Below, piece after piece: positions 9,549 to 19,203 of a DNA stretch of 39,789 nucleotides. Under the pieces are notes generated by a model. That model saw only the letters and a program-made list of their open reading frames with translations, had not been told where the DNA came from and did not search any database. Numbering within the stretch: the stretch's first letter is position 1; every line of letters begins with the position of its first letter. Source of the DNA: Aliivibrio sp. S3MY1 (lineage in GTDB: Bacteria; Pseudomonadota; Gammaproteobacteria; Enterobacterales; Vibrionaceae); NCBI RefSeq assembly GCF_028765575.1, contig NZ_JARACO010000027.1, forward strand, positions 1 to 39,789. Reading direction: 5' to 3'. The translations under genes were made by a program, and so were the position numbers.

Positions 9549-9657
9549 TAAAAGTCCTTCCTAGCAACATAATGACAAGTATACGTTAACTTATCATTCA
9601 AACTTATTATTTTTAACCTTCTTTTAAATATCCTCTCGCTGCGCGCCTTTTTCCTTT

Positions 9658-9718
9658 CCTTTTTGTAAGAGAAGCGTCAAAATTAGTAATTAATGATAAA
9701 AACATCTTTTACAAAAGG
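9658..9718 (+). repeat. inverted repeat that could pair with the yrbG ribosome site
   Basis: CCTTTTTGTAA (9658-9668) is complementary, with one bulged base, to TTACAAAAGG (9709-9718). The right arm includes the purine-rich ribosome site of yrbG (AAAAGGAAA). If the transcript starts upstream of 9658, the arms could form a stem that hides the site. Function is inferred. Confidence 0.4.
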
Positions 9719-9729
9719 AAATTAGCACA

Positions 9730-10698
9730 ATGACAGAGCTGCTCATGCCAACTCTACTTCTTATCGTCGGCCTCTCTCTACTTGTTTGGGGCGCAGATAA
9801 ACTGGTATTTGGTTCTGCCGCGTTAGCAAAAAACTACGGTATTTCTCCCCTTGTTATTGGTATGACTATCTTAGCGATGGGTTCATCAGCACCAGAAATG
9901 ATGGTATCAGCGGCCGCTGCACTTGATGGAAAAACCGATACCGCCGTAGGCAATGTAATAGGCTCAAACATTGCAAATATTGCGTTAATTTTAGGCATTA
10001 CCGCATTAATTAAACCACTTGCAATCAGTTCTGGCATTATACGCCGTGAATTACCCCTCATGTTGATTGTAACCTTGCTTGCTGGTGCAATCATGTATAA
10101 CAACTACCTTGGATTTTACGAAGGGGTACTACTGATTGCGCTTTTTGCTGTTTTCATTATCGCCATGCTCTACATCAGTAAAAGTGAGCAAAAAAATGGG
10201 GACATCCTTCTCGAAGAGCAAGAATCTGAAATTCCTGAAGGTGTAGACAATAAAATTGCCTTATTCTGGGTTGTCGTTGGGCTTATCTTACTACCCGTTG
10301 GTGCAAATATGCTGATTGATAATGCCGTTGTTATTGCTAAATTCTTTGGCATGAGTGATCTAGTGATCGGCTTGACAATTATTGCATTAGGCACAAGTCT
10401 TCCTGAACTGGCTGCGTCTGTCGCGGGTGTATTAAAAGGGGAAGATGACATGGCTGCTGGTAATATTATCGGCTCAAACGTCTTCAATATTCTTGCCGTT
10501 ATGGGAATACCTGCACTTATCAATCCATCTGCTATTAGCCCTGATTTAATGAGCCGTGATTTTTATGTCATGATGGGTGTTTCTGTTTTATTGCTATTTA
10601 TGGCACTAGGTAAGAGTCGCAGCATTAACCGAATTGAAGGTGGTATCTTAGTGACGTGCTTCTTGGTATATCAAGGCGCTCTTTTCTACACAATTTAA
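9730..10698 (+). CDS. yrbG: calcium/sodium antiporter, YrbG family
   Basis: Inner-membrane cation/Ca2+ exchanger of the CaCA superfamily. The 322 residues are largely hydrophobic and contain the two inverted alpha repeats that form the ion site. The first is GMTILAMGSSAPE...GNVIGSNIANI (about 44-84) and the second GLTIIALGTSLPE...GNIIGSNVFNI (about 214-254), each with the conserved acidic residue after SAP/SLP. An acidic cytoplasmic loop (about 155-172) joins the halves. It heads the kds-lpt-rpoN region as in E. coli. The ion specificity is not readable from sequence. Confidence 0.92.
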   Translation: MTELLMPTLLLIVGLSLLVWGADKLVFGSAALAKNYGISPLVIGMTILAMGSSAPEMMVSAAAALDGKTDTAVGNVIGSNIANIALILGITALIKPLAISSGIIRRELPLMLIVTLLAGAIMYNNYLGFYEGVLLIALFAVFIIAMLYISKSEQKNGDILLEEQESEIPEGVDNKIALFWVVVGLILLPVGANMLIDNAVVIAKFFGMSDLVIGLTIIALGTSLPELAASVAGVLKGEDDMAAGNIIGSNVFNILAVMGIPALINPSAISPDLMSRDFYVMMGVSVLLLFMALGKSRSINRIEGGILVTCFLVYQGALFYTI

Positions 10699-10723
10699 AA
10701 ATACACCAGTTTAAATAAAAAAT

Positions 10724-10770
10724 ATAGGTTTGTTAATTAGTGAAAAATACCTTATTAATTAACAACCTAT
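10724..10770 (+). repeat. A/T-rich inverted repeat after yrbG
   Basis: ATAGGTTTGTTAATTA (10724-10739) is complementary to TAATTAACAACCTAT (10756-10770) with one bulge. The following bases are only moderately T-rich (CTATTTATA). It could be a weak terminator for yrbG or a binding site; I cannot decide. Confidence 0.5.
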
Positions 10771-10811
10771 CTATTTATACTCACTTCCTTCCCATAACCA
10801 TCCTCGTTACC

Positions 10812-10839
10812 TTGAACTACCTCTGGTATATGGCATAAT
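10812..10839 (+). promoter_or_regulatory. candidate sigma-70 promoter for kdsD
   Basis: TTGAAC (10812-10817) and CATAAT (10834-10839) are separated by 16 bases, 63 bases before the kdsD start. This would drive kdsD onward independently of yrbG. Hexamer matches are fair, not perfect. Confidence 0.4.
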
Positions 10840-10902
10840 AATTGTATACGCTACTCATCTAAATTATACATCTGTTATAACCCAAATAAAGGTGGTATCC
10901 CG

Positions 10903-11877
10903 ATGGCAACTCAGTTTGATTTCTGTACTGCAGGAAAAAATGTTCTTCAAATTGAAATAGATGCACTCACCCAGCTAAACAACTACATCAATGATGATTT
11001 TACTAAAGCATGCCAATTAATGTTGGAATGTAAGCGTAAAGTAGTTGTAATGGGAATGGGGAAATCGGGGCATATTGGTAATAAAATAGCGGCGACATTA
11101 GCAAGCACTGGTACTCCTTCTTTTTTTGTACATCCAGGCGAAGCAAGTCATGGTGATTTAGGCATGATTGAAAAAGGTGATATCGTTATTGCTATTTCAA
11201 ACTCAGGTGAAGCAGGCGAGATTTTAGCCTTATTGCCCGTCATTAAACGCCTTGGTATTACATTAATCACAATGACTGGTAATCCTGATTCAAGCATGGC
11301 AAAAGTAGCAGATGTAAACCTGCAAATTACCGTTCCTCAAGAAGCGTGCCCTCTAGGTTTAGCGCCAACATCAAGTACGACGGCAACCTTAGCAATGGGA
11401 GATGCGTTTTCTGTTGCTCTACTGCAAGCAAAAGGCTTTACCGCTGATGATTTTGCCTTGTCTCACCCAGGAGGTGCTCTAGGTCGTAAATTACTGCTAT
11501 TATTGTCTGATATCATGCATAAAGATGATGAGTTACCAATGGTAACCGAAGACGCATTAATTAAAACCGCATTACTTGAAGTCTCAGAGAAAGGACTAGG
11601 GATGACAGCTATTGTTGATAATGAGCAAAGAGTCATTGGTATTTTTACCGATGGTGATTTACGTCGTCTTCTCGATAATCGCATTGATATTCATACTCAA
11701 GCCATTGGCGAAGTAATGACACGCTCTCCAGCGGTTGCTAATCCAAATCTACTGGCAGTTGAAGGCCTGAACTTAATGCAAGATAAGAAAATTAATGGCC
11801 TACTGCTATGCGATGAAAACCATCGTTTAGTCGGAGCCCTTAATATGCATGATTTACTAAAAGCGGGAGTAATGTAA
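10903..11877 (+). CDS. kdsD: arabinose-5-phosphate isomerase
   Basis: Converts ribulose 5-phosphate to arabinose 5-phosphate, the first step to KDO of the LPS core. The 324 residues have an N-terminal SIS sugar-isomerase domain (GMGKSGHIG at 51-59, then FFVHPGEASHGDLGM) and two C-terminal CBS domains from about residue 205. AAAGGTGG precedes the start. Its stop shares one base with the kdsC start, so two KDO enzymes are made together. Confidence 0.96.
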   Translation: MATQFDFCTAGKNVLQIEIDALTQLNNYINDDFTKACQLMLECKRKVVVMGMGKSGHIGNKIAATLASTGTPSFFVHPGEASHGDLGMIEKGDIVIAISNSGEAGEILALLPVIKRLGITLITMTGNPDSSMAKVADVNLQITVPQEACPLGLAPTSSTTATLAMGDAFSVALLQAKGFTADDFALSHPGGALGRKLLLLLSDIMHKDDELPMVTEDALIKTALLEVSEKGLGMTAIVDNEQRVIGIFTDGDLRRLLDNRIDIHTQAIGEVMTRSPAVANPNLLAVEGLNLMQDKKINGLLLCDENHRLVGALNMHDLLKAGVM

Positions 11878-12437
11878 TGACCACTAAATTCATTTCAACA
11901 CTCTACGGTAATATCGACGAAACTGTGTTCAATATTGCAAAAGACATTAAGTTGTTAATCTGCGATGTTGATGGCGTATTTTCTGATGGTCTTGTCTATA
12001 TGGGCAACGACGGTGAAGAACTAAAAACCTTCCACACTCGTGATGGTTACGGCGTTAAATCACTAATGTCTGCGGGGGTAGAAATTGCCATCATCACGGG
12101 CCGTAATTCTAAAATTGTTGAAAACCGTATGACAGCACTTGGTATTAAATTAATTTACCAAGGGCAAGACAACAAACTGCAAGCATACCAAGATATTTTA
12201 ACTAAACTCAATATAGCGCCAGAACATACTGGTTATATTGGAGATGATCTAATTGATTGGCCAGTAATGGAAAGAGTCGCGCTAAAAGTCTGCGTTTCTG
12301 ATGGACATCCATTACTCGTACAACGTGCAAATTACGTGACCACTATCAAAGGTGGGCATGGTGCCGTTCGTGAAGTGAGTGACCTCATCCTAGAGGCGAA
12401 AGGTGAACTAGAACAACATAAAGGTCTAAGTATATGA
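11877..12437 (+). CDS. kdsC: 3-deoxy-D-manno-octulosonate 8-phosphate phosphatase
   Basis: HAD-superfamily phosphatase that removes phosphate from KDO 8-phosphate. The 186 residues have the HAD nucleophile motif DVDGVFSDG (Asp30 and Asp32), the motif II region ITGRNS, and GDDLIDWP for metal binding. There is no cap domain, as is usual for this family, which works as a tetramer. It overlaps kdsD by one base and lptC by four. Confidence 0.96.
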   Translation: MTTKFISTLYGNIDETVFNIAKDIKLLICDVDGVFSDGLVYMGNDGEELKTFHTRDGYGVKSLMSAGVEIAIITGRNSKIVENRMTALGIKLIYQGQDNKLQAYQDILTKLNIAPEHTGYIGDDLIDWPVMERVALKVCVSDGHPLLVQRANYVTTIKGGHGAVREVSDLILEAKGELEQHKGLSI

Positions 12438-12997
12438 CCTTAAAACACCTTTTCATGACAATATTATTGATGATCTCCAGTTGGTCAGGGTATTACTTAT
12501 ATTATGAGTATGCTCAAAGTGACCAACAAATAGTTCCGGATCAACAAGTTCCTGTTTTTACTGGCAGTAACATAAGCAATAATAATTATGATCAAAGTGG
12601 TGTTCGTAATTATCAAATTAATGCTAAAGCTCTTGCTCGTTTTGCAAAAACTGGAGAGACTCACTTTACCACTCCACATCTTTTTGTTTTTAAAGAGGGT
12701 GAATTAAAAGAGTGGGAAATAATTTCTGACACTGGCGTACTCAATAAACAACATGAGCTTTATTTGAGTGGTAATGTAATCATTAAAAATTTACTGCCTG
12801 AAGCCGCCTTTGACACCATGACAACAGACAGTATAACAATACAACTATCAACTAAAGATTTCACGACAGAGGATGTCGTTAACCTTGTTGGTCCAACGTT
12901 TGAAACGACAGGCGTAGGAATGAAAGGTAATTTTACCACCCAACAAACGACCCTATTAGAGAATGTACAAGGTATCTATGAAGCTTTCACACATTAG
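12434..12997 (+). CDS. lptC: LPS export protein LptC
   Basis: Bitopic inner-membrane protein that passes LPS from LptB2FG to the LptA bridge. The 187 residues have an N-terminal membrane anchor (about 5-24) followed by a periplasmic beta-jellyroll. Recognisable features are the GVRNYQI segment and FTTPHLFVFKEG; family conservation is low, so operon position supports the name. Overlaps kdsC by four bases and lptA by 20. Confidence 0.92.
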   Translation: MTLKHLFMTILLMISSWSGYYLYYEYAQSDQQIVPDQQVPVFTGSNISNNNYDQSGVRNYQINAKALARFAKTGETHFTTPHLFVFKEGELKEWEIISDTGVLNKQHELYLSGNVIIKNLLPEAAFDTMTTDSITIQLSTKDFTTEDVVNLVGPTFETTGVGMKGNFTTQQTTLLENVQGIYEAFTH

Positions 12998-13475
12998 TCT
13001 ACTTGCTGGCTTATTATTGAGCTCGCCAAGTTGGGCGCTAAGCAGCGACACAGAGCAACCAATTCACATTAATTCAAATTCGCAAAACTTCGATATGCAA
13101 AGCAATCAAGTTACGTTTATTGGTGATGTAACTTTAAAGCAAGGCAGCATTGAGATCTTCGCTGATAAATTAATTGTTATCCGCCCTCAAGGACAAGACG
13201 GTCGCGAGATATTAGAAGCTTATGGTAAACCTGCCCGCTTTAGTCAACTTACAGATGACGGTAAAACCTTAAAAGGTAAAGCTGATAAGCTCCGTTACGA
13301 ATTAGAAAAAGAATTTCTAAAGATGACCAATAAGGCTGAGCTAAAGCAAGACGACAGTATCATTAAGGGTAAAGTGATTACCTATAATATGAAAACTCAA
13401 AAATTAATTGCTGATGGTGGTAAAGACGAACGTGTTACTACTATTCTTCAACCAACTCAATTAAACAATAAATAA
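12978..13475 (+). CDS. lptA: LPS export bridge protein LptA
   Basis: Periplasmic protein that polymerises into the bridge carrying LPS to the outer membrane. The 165 residues start with a signal peptide, probable cleavage after SPSWA (residue 19). The mature part shows the OstA-like pattern ([19 protein letters not shown] and [11 protein letters not shown]). The frame opens at 12963, but ATG 12978 has AAGG upstream and gives a proper signal peptide. It overlaps the end of lptC. Confidence 0.95.
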   Translation: MKLSHISLLAGLLLSSPSWALSSDTEQPIHINSNSQNFDMQSNQVTFIGDVTLKQGSIEIFADKLIVIRPQGQDGREILEAYGKPARFSQLTDDGKTLKGKADKLRYELEKEFLKMTNKAELKQDDSIIKGKVITYNMKTQKLIADGGKDERVTTILQPTQLNNK

Positions 13476-13477
13476 TT

Positions 13478-14203
13478 ATGGCTATATTAGAAGCGAAAAA
13501 TCTCGCAAAAACCTACGGCAGCCGTAAAGTGGTTACCGATGTAAGCTTAACCGTTGAATCTAGTAAAATTGTTGGCTTACTAGGTCCAAATGGGGCAGGT
13601 AAAACAACCTCTTTCTATATGATTGTTGGCCTTGTCTCTCGCGATGAAGGATCGATCACTATTGATGGTGTTGATATTTCATTACAGCCAATGCATAACC
13701 GTTCAAAAATGGGGATAGGCTATCTACCTCAAGAAGCCTCTATTTTCAGAAAGCTTTCTGTTTTTGATAACATAATGGCAGTACTTCAAACTCGTAAAGA
13801 TTTATCAAAAACAGATCGTTTAGATAAGCTTGAAGAGTTATTAGATGAGTTTAACATTCAGCATATTCGTAACAGTAATGGTATGGCGCTTTCTGGTGGT
13901 GAACGTCGTCGAGTTGAAATTGCACGTGCACTGGCTGCAAATCCAAAGTTCATTCTACTTGATGAACCTTTTGCGGGTGTCGATCCTATTTCTGTAATCG
14001 ATATCAAAAAAATCATTCAACATTTACGAGATCGCGGCTTAGGTGTGTTAATTACAGACCATAACGTTCGCGAAACGCTTGATGTATGTGAGCACGCCTA
14101 TATCGTAAGCCAAGGCCACATGATTGCCAATGGGACTCCTGACCATGTATTAAATGATGAACACGTTAAACGCGTTTATCTTGGTGATCAATTTAAGTTG
14201 TAA
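13478..14203 (+). CDS. lptB: LPS export ABC transporter ATPase LptB
   Basis: Cytoplasmic ATPase that powers LPS extraction from the inner membrane together with LptF and LptG, which are not in this window. The 241 residues have Walker A GPNGAGKT (36-43), signature LSGGE (138-142), Walker B ending in Asp162-Glu163 and the switch His195. It begins two bases after the lptA stop with no visible ribosome site, which points to coupled translation. Confidence 0.97.
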   Translation: MAILEAKNLAKTYGSRKVVTDVSLTVESSKIVGLLGPNGAGKTTSFYMIVGLVSRDEGSITIDGVDISLQPMHNRSKMGIGYLPQEASIFRKLSVFDNIMAVLQTRKDLSKTDRLDKLEELLDEFNIQHIRNSNGMALSGGERRRVEIARALAANPKFILLDEPFAGVDPISVIDIKKIIQHLRDRGLGVLITDHNVRETLDVCEHAYIVSQGHMIANGTPDHVLNDEHVKRVYLGDQFKL

Positions 14204-14227
14204 TTTATATAAAGGTATCACTGCATA

Positions 14228-15697
14228 ATGAAAGCATCTCTTCAGTTAAAAATGGGCCAACAACTTGCTATGACGCCCCAGTTACAGCAAGCAATTCGAT
14301 TATTACAATTGTCGACCCTTGACCTACAGCAAGAGATTCAAGAAGCTCTCGACTCTAACCCTCTTCTTGATGTTGAAGAAGAGCCATTAAGTACGCCTGA
14401 AAGTTTATTATCTCCAGAACCAACACCAGAAAAAGAAACGGCAACAGCAGAGCAAGAAGAGCCTATCACTGACAGTAGCGATGTTATTGATAGTAATAAC
14501 ATTTCAGAAGAACTTGAAATGGATGCGAGCTGGGATGATGTTTATAGTGCTAACAGTGGCAGTACGGGGTTAGCGATTGATGATGATACGCCATTATATC
14601 AGGGCGAAACGACCGAAAGTCTGCAAGACTATTTAATGTGGCAGGCTGACTTAACGCCTTTCAGTGACATTGACCGTACAATTGCTACCGCTATCATTGA
14701 ATCATTAGATGATTATGGCTATTTAACCATCAGCCTTGATGACGTATTAGAAAGTGTCGGTAATGATGACGTTGAAATGGATGAGGTTGAAGCGGTATTA
14801 AAGCGAATCCAGCAATTCGACCCATTAGGTGTTGCTTCTCGTGATCTTGCAGAATGCTTAATGTTACAACTCGCAACCTACCCAGAAAATACCCCATGGC
14901 TACCAGAAACCAGATTGATCTTAACCAAGCACATCAATTTATTAGGTAATCGTGACTACCGACAGTTAGCAAAAGAGACTAAGCTTAAAGAAAGTGACTT
15001 GAAACAAGTCATGATGCTAATTCATGAGCTTGATCCTAGACCTGGTAACCGTGTCATTGATACCGACACTGAATATGTTATTCCAGATGTCTCCGTCTTT
15101 AAACATAATGGGAAATGGGTCGTAACGATTAACCCAGATAGCGTCCCTCGCCTAAAAGTAAACGCAGAATATGCCGCGCTTGGTAAAGGGTTAGGTAACA
15201 GCCCTGACGGACAATTTATTCGAACCAATTTGCAAGAGGCAAAGTGGTTAATTAAGAGCTTAGAGAGTAGAAACGAGACGCTGCTCAAAGTTGCACGTTG
15301 TATAGTTGAACATCAGCAAGATTTCTTCGAATATGGTGAAGAAGCGATGAAACCGATGGTACTCAATGACATCGCTTTGGATGTTGAAATGCACGAGTCC
15401 ACTATATCTCGTGTAACAACACAAAAATTCATGCATACCCCGCGCGGTATTTTTGAATTAAAATATTTCTTCTCTAGTCATGTTAGTACGGACAATGGTG
15501 GTGAATGCTCATCAACTGCAATTCGGGCACTAGTGAAAAAGTTGGTCGCGGCTGAGAATCAAGCCAAACCGTTAAGTGACAGTAAAATCGCAACCTTATT
15601 AGCTGAGCAAGGGATCCAAGTTGCACGACGTACTATAGCTAAATATCGTGAATCTCTGGGTATTGCCCCATCGAATCAGCGTAAGCGTTTACTTTAA
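14228..15697 (+). CDS. rpoN: RNA polymerase sigma-54 factor
   Basis: Alternative sigma factor that needs AAA+ activators. In Vibrio it controls flagella, nitrogen use and, through LuxO, quorum sensing. The 489 residues show the Gln/Leu-rich region I (1-50), an acidic region II (about 50-115), the core-binding and DNA-binding domains, and the RpoN box [10 protein letters not shown] (466-475) that contacts the -24 element. AAAGG precedes the ATG. It follows lptB by 24 bases, the order seen in many gammaproteobacteria. Confidence 0.98.
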   Translation: MKASLQLKMGQQLAMTPQLQQAIRLLQLSTLDLQQEIQEALDSNPLLDVEEEPLSTPESLLSPEPTPEKETATAEQEEPITDSSDVIDSNNISEELEMDASWDDVYSANSGSTGLAIDDDTPLYQGETTESLQDYLMWQADLTPFSDIDRTIATAIIESLDDYGYLTISLDDVLESVGNDDVEMDEVEAVLKRIQQFDPLGVASRDLAECLMLQLATYPENTPWLPETRLILTKHINLLGNRDYRQLAKETKLKESDLKQVMMLIHELDPRPGNRVIDTDTEYVIPDVSVFKHNGKWVVTINPDSVPRLKVNAEYAALGKGLGNSPDGQFIRTNLQEAKWLIKSLESRNETLLKVARCIVEHQQDFFEYGEEAMKPMVLNDIALDVEMHESTISRVTTQKFMHTPRGIFELKYFFSSHVSTDNGGECSSTAIRALVKKLVAAENQAKPLSDSKIATLLAEQGIQVARRTIAKYRESLGIAPSNQRKRLL

Positions 15698-15716
15698 TTA
15701 ACAGAAAGGAAGTGTT

Positions 15717-16004
15717 ATGCAAATAAACATTACAGGTCAAAACGTCGAACTAACCGATAGCCTACGTGAGTACGTCGATACCAAATTCCAAAAGTTAGAC
15801 CGTTTTTTTGAACACATTAATAATGTCCATGTCGTATTAAAATTAGAAAAAGTACTTCATATCGCAGAAGCAACTCTTCATGTAAATCAAGGTGACATAC
15901 ACGCCCATTCTGACGCAGAAGATATGTATGCAGCCATTGATGGTTTGGTGGATAAACTGATCCGCCAACTCAATAAACATAAAGAAAAACTAAGTAGCCA
16001 TTAA
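15717..16004 (+). CDS. hpf: ribosome hibernation promoting factor (short form)
   Basis: Binds the 30S decoding region in stationary phase and promotes 100S dimer formation. The 95 residues match the short HPF/YfiA family: MQINITGQNVELTDSLREYV at the start and DMYAAIDGLVDKLIRQL near the end. No C-terminal dimerisation domain is present, so in this lineage RMF would be expected to help. AAAGGAAG gives a strong ribosome site. Confidence 0.96.
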   Translation: MQINITGQNVELTDSLREYVDTKFQKLDRFFEHINNVHVVLKLEKVLHIAEATLHVNQGDIHAHSDAEDMYAAIDGLVDKLIRQLNKHKEKLSSH

Positions 16005-16005
16005 C

Positions 16006-16449
16006 ATGCAATTAAGCACCATTCTTTCATTGGATTGCACCAAAAGTGCAGTCCAATGCACAAGCAAAAAACGCGCATTAGAACTTATTAGTGAAATTGC
16101 AGCCCCTCACATTGGTCAAAACCCTCAAGAGTTATTTGAAAGTTTATTAAACCGAGAAAAAATGGGAAGTACCGGCATTGGTAATGGTATTGCTATCCCT
16201 CATGGTCGTATTTTTAACTGTGAGAATGCTGTCGCTGTTTTACTTCAGTGCCAAGAACCGATTGAATTTGATGCGATAGATAATCGCCCTGTTGATGTTC
16301 TTTTTGCCTTACTTGTCCCTGATGAGCAGTGTAAATTGCACTTAAAAACACTTTCTTGTGTTGCAGAAAAACTCAATGACAAGCAAGTTTTACGTCAGCT
16401 TCGCCATGCCGAAAATGACCAAGAACTGTATCAAATATTCACCTCTTAA
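16006..16449 (+). CDS. ptsN: nitrogen-regulatory PTS IIA protein
   Basis: EIIA-Ntr is the terminal phosphoacceptor of the PEP-PtsP-NPr chain and regulates potassium and nitrogen-related functions by its phosphorylation state. The 147 residues contain the active-site motif GNGIAIPHGR with His66. It starts one base after the hpf stop. The partner NPr is encoded two genes on; PtsP is not in this window. Confidence 0.97.
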   Translation: MQLSTILSLDCTKSAVQCTSKKRALELISEIAAPHIGQNPQELFESLLNREKMGSTGIGNGIAIPHGRIFNCENAVAVLLQCQEPIEFDAIDNRPVDVLFALLVPDEQCKLHLKTLSCVAEKLNDKQVLRQLRHAENDQELYQIFTS

Positions 16450-16467
16450 AGCTCCTAAGGTCGTATA

Positions 16468-17322
16468 ATGAAACTCATGGTTGTTAGTGGTAATTCAGGG
16501 GCAGGAAAATCTGTCGCGCTACGAGTATTGGAAGATTTAGGCTATTATTGTGTCGACAATTTACCCATTGACCTACTGACTCAATTTGTAGAATCAATTC
16601 AGCACAGCACTCAAAATGTCGCTGTTAGTGTCGATATCCGTAATTTACCCAAAGATCCTTCACTACTAACAAACACCTTAAGTGAATTAAAACAAAGCCA
16701 CGACGTAACCGTGATGTTCCTTGATGCCGAAGATAAAGAGTTGATTAAACGCTACAGTGAGACTCGCCGTTTGCATCCACTTTCTTTAACCGAAGAACAG
16801 TGTTCATTAGAACAAGCGGTCGCTCTAGAAAAAAACATTTTAAGTGATTTTAAAGAAGAAGCTGATTTAGTTCTCGATACCACCACAAAGTCCATCCATG
16901 AGTTAAGTGAAACACTGCGGTCTCGAATTCTTGGTCGCGAGTCGAAAGAATTAGTAATGGTGTTTGAATCTTTTGGTTTTAAACACGGTTTACCAACAGA
17001 TGCTGATTATGTGTTTGATGTGCGCTTCTTACCTAATCCTCACTGGGAGCCAAGCCTAAGACCCATGACTGGCTTAGATAAACCCGTGGCTGATTACTTA
17101 GAAAAACACGACGCTGTAATTCAATTAAAAGAACAAATTCAAACCTTTCTTACCACCTGGCTACCTGCCTTAGAAAAAAACAATCGCAGCTATTTAACCG
17201 TCGCGATTGGTTGTACTGGCGGTCAACATCGCTCTGTTTACATTACTCAACAACTCGGTGAGTATTTTAAACAGCAAGGGCAACAAGTTCAGATCCGCCA
17301 TAAAACATTAGAGATTCATTAA
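16468..17322 (+). CDS. rapZ: RNase adapter protein RapZ
   Basis: In E. coli RapZ binds GlmZ RNA and guides RNase E, tuning glucosamine-6-phosphate synthase. The 284 residues are family length, with Walker A GNSGAGKS (8-15) and the conserved CVDNLPIDL (28-36). The C-terminal domain that binds RNA and GlcN6P includes [14 protein letters not shown] (about 246-259). Whether a GlmZ/GlmY pair exists in this organism cannot be told here. AAGG precedes the start. npr follows after two bases. Confidence 0.95.
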   Translation: MKLMVVSGNSGAGKSVALRVLEDLGYYCVDNLPIDLLTQFVESIQHSTQNVAVSVDIRNLPKDPSLLTNTLSELKQSHDVTVMFLDAEDKELIKRYSETRRLHPLSLTEEQCSLEQAVALEKNILSDFKEEADLVLDTTTKSIHELSETLRSRILGRESKELVMVFESFGFKHGLPTDADYVFDVRFLPNPHWEPSLRPMTGLDKPVADYLEKHDAVIQLKEQIQTFLTTWLPALEKNNRSYLTVAIGCTGGQHRSVYITQQLGEYFKQQGQQVQIRHKTLEIH

Positions 17323-17324
17323 TC

Positions 17325-17603
17325 ATGCCTATCTCATCTCGTCACCTATTAATAAAAAACCGCCTTGGTTTACACGCAAGAGCGGCGATCAAATTGGTTG
17401 AGATGGCGCAAAGTTTTGATGCCATCATTACGTTAACCAATGACGAAAATAAGCAAGCCACCGCTGATGGTGTAATGGGCTTACTTATGTTGGACTCAGC
17501 GCAAGGTCAATACGTCGATGTTTCCGCTGATGGCCCAGATGCTGAACAAGCACTTTCTGCTATTTGTGAGCTTATTGAAGCCGGTTTTGATGAGGATGAG
17601 TGA
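17325..17603 (+). CDS. npr: nitrogen-related HPr-like phosphocarrier NPr
   Basis: Transfers phosphate from PtsP (EI-Ntr) to EIIA-Ntr. The 92-residue HPr fold has the active-site GLHARAA with His17 and the second helix region [12 protein letters not shown]. It ends the long plus-strand run that begins at yrbG; a hairpin overlaps its stop codon. Confidence 0.95.
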   Translation: MPISSRHLLIKNRLGLHARAAIKLVEMAQSFDAIITLTNDENKQATADGVMGLLMLDSAQGQYVDVSADGPDAEQALSAICELIEAGFDEDE

Positions 17604-17617
17604 GTATTTACTCATCC
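17594..17617 (+). terminator. possible terminator at the npr stop
   Basis: GGATGAGT (17594-17601) pairs with ACTCATCC (17610-17617) around an 8-nt loop; the T-tract that follows is poor (CTTTCC). The stem includes the last codons of npr, so termination would depend on ribosome release. Confidence 0.4.
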
Positions 17618-17738
17618 CTTTCCATCTTTGACCTAATCTTCACAAATTTATCTTATTTCCTTTCTAAAATTGCGTTACTATTCTGCCCATTATTTAGATT
17701 GACTATACTCAGTTAATCAGTCTTTTATGGGGGAGAGA

Positions 17739-19094
17739 ATGCAAGAACAACCAGATTTCGATCAAACCCATCAAACTCTTCAAGAAGTATCTAATGCGCT
17801 TGATAGTGGGATGTTTGTCCATGTACGTCGTTTATTACAAGACATGGAACCCGAGGATATTGCCCATCTATTAGAAGCCTCACCCAGAAAAAGCCGTAAT
17901 GTATTATGGCAACTGACCGACCCTGAAGATTACGGTGAGATCCTTGACGAACTTTCCGAAGGCGTAAAAGACGGAATTGTTTCACAAATGGCTCCACAGA
18001 GCATTGTAGAAGCAACAGAAGGCATGGAGACAGATGATGTCGCTTACGTTCTTCGTAGCTTACCTCATGACGTCTCACGTGAAATATTAAGCCAGATGGA
18101 CACGGTTGATCGATTCCGTGTCGAAACCGCACTGTCTTATCCAGAAGATACCGCCGGTGGGATGATGAATACCGATTTCATCACCATCCGTGCAGATGTT
18201 GAAATCGATGTGGTATTGCGTTATTTACGCATGAAAAGTGAGCTTCCCGATTCAACCGATGCCCTGTATGTCCTTGATGAAGAAAGTCGACTCATCGGCC
18301 ACTTATCTTTAGCAACGCTATTAACGACTCAACCCGATATCCTGGTTAGTGAAGTTATGGATGACGCTGATGAGGCTATTCCAGTAAATACTGACGATGG
18401 TGAAGTCGCTAATCTATTTGAGCGTCGTAATTGGGTATCTGCGCCTGTTGTTGATGAAAATCACTTACTGCTTGGTCGTATTACCATTGATGATGTCGTC
18501 GATGTTATTCGTGAAGACGCTGAACACTCAATGATGAGTATGGCAGGTATGGATGACGAAGAAGATACCTTTGCACCTGTGGTTAAATCAGCACGCCGTC
18601 GTAGTGTTTGGCTAGGCATGAATGTATTAGCCGCCCTTGCTGCCGCATCGGTTTCTAATATGTTCGAAGCCACATTAGCGCAAATGGCATCGATTGCCGT
18701 ACTAATGACGATTGTCCCTTCAATGGGTGGTGTTGCCGGAAATCAAACGGTTGCTCTTGTTATCCGCGGTTTGGCCGTTGGTCATATCGGTGACAGTAAC
18801 CAAAAAGAATTATTATTCAAAGAAGCAGGGATAGGCCTACTTAATGGTATTTTGTGGGCCTCTATCATTGGCGGTATCGTCATGGTTTGGAAAGGCGACA
18901 TCATGCTTGGAGCCATCATCTCTGCTGCTATGCTCGTAAACCTAACCATTGCCGGAATTGCAGGGGTAGCTATCCCTCTGATCCTAAAGAAAATGAATAT
19001 CGACCCTGCATTAGCAGGGGGAATGGCCTTAACCACCATCACCGATATTATTGGTCTATTTGCTTTCTTAGGTCTCGCCACTGTTTTAATGTAG
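17739..19094 (+). CDS. mgtE: magnesium transporter MgtE
   Basis: Mg2+ channel of the inner membrane, gated by cytoplasmic Mg2+ binding. The 451 residues have an acidic N domain (about 1-130, GMFVHVRRLLQDMEPEDIAHLL), two CBS domains (about 130-255), a plug helix and five membrane helices. The pore region contains GNQTVALVIRGL. An upstream in-frame ATG at 17727 has no ribosome site, while GGGGGAG lies just before ATG 17739. It is a single gene ending at a strong bidirectional terminator. No Mg2+ riboswitch is evident in the short upstream gap. Confidence 0.95.
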   Translation: MQEQPDFDQTHQTLQEVSNALDSGMFVHVRRLLQDMEPEDIAHLLEASPRKSRNVLWQLTDPEDYGEILDELSEGVKDGIVSQMAPQSIVEATEGMETDDVAYVLRSLPHDVSREILSQMDTVDRFRVETALSYPEDTAGGMMNTDFITIRADVEIDVVLRYLRMKSELPDSTDALYVLDEESRLIGHLSLATLLTTQPDILVSEVMDDADEAIPVNTDDGEVANLFERRNWVSAPVVDENHLLLGRITIDDVVDVIREDAEHSMMSMAGMDDEEDTFAPVVKSARRRSVWLGMNVLAALAAASVSNMFEATLAQMASIAVLMTIVPSMGGVAGNQTVALVIRGLAVGHIGDSNQKELLFKEAGIGLLNGILWASIIGGIVMVWKGDIMLGAIISAAMLVNLTIAGIAGVAIPLILKKMNIDPALAGGMALTTITDIIGLFAFLGLATVLM

Positions 19095-19133
19095 TACATA
19101 GCTTTAATCTACTACACAAAAATAATGCATTAA

Positions 19134-19170
19134 AAAGCGCGCTCTCATTAAATGACAGCGCGCTTTTTTT
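19134..19170. terminator. bidirectional terminator between mgtE and pmbA
   Basis: AAAGCGCGCT (19134-19143) pairs perfectly with AGCGCGCTTT (19157-19166), with an inner TCATT/ATGA extension. T7 follows on the plus strand and T5 on the minus strand. Confidence 0.92.
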
Positions 19171-19203
19171 ATCTTACTTTTTCTTTGTCTTACTTAGGAA
19201 GTG

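Noticed and set aside
9572-9610. TATACT as the -10 of an mlaF promoter
   Set aside because: No -35 hexamer at 16-18 bases; TTGAAT is only 12 bases away. A promoter must exist in the gap but I cannot place it.
10170-10523. 117-codon open frame on the minus strand inside yrbG
   Set aside because: Antisense shadow of the second alpha repeat of yrbG; composition is unlike a real protein and no ribosome site is present.
17791-18132. 113-codon open frame on the minus strand inside mgtE
   Set aside because: Antisense to a conserved domain of mgtE with no independent support.
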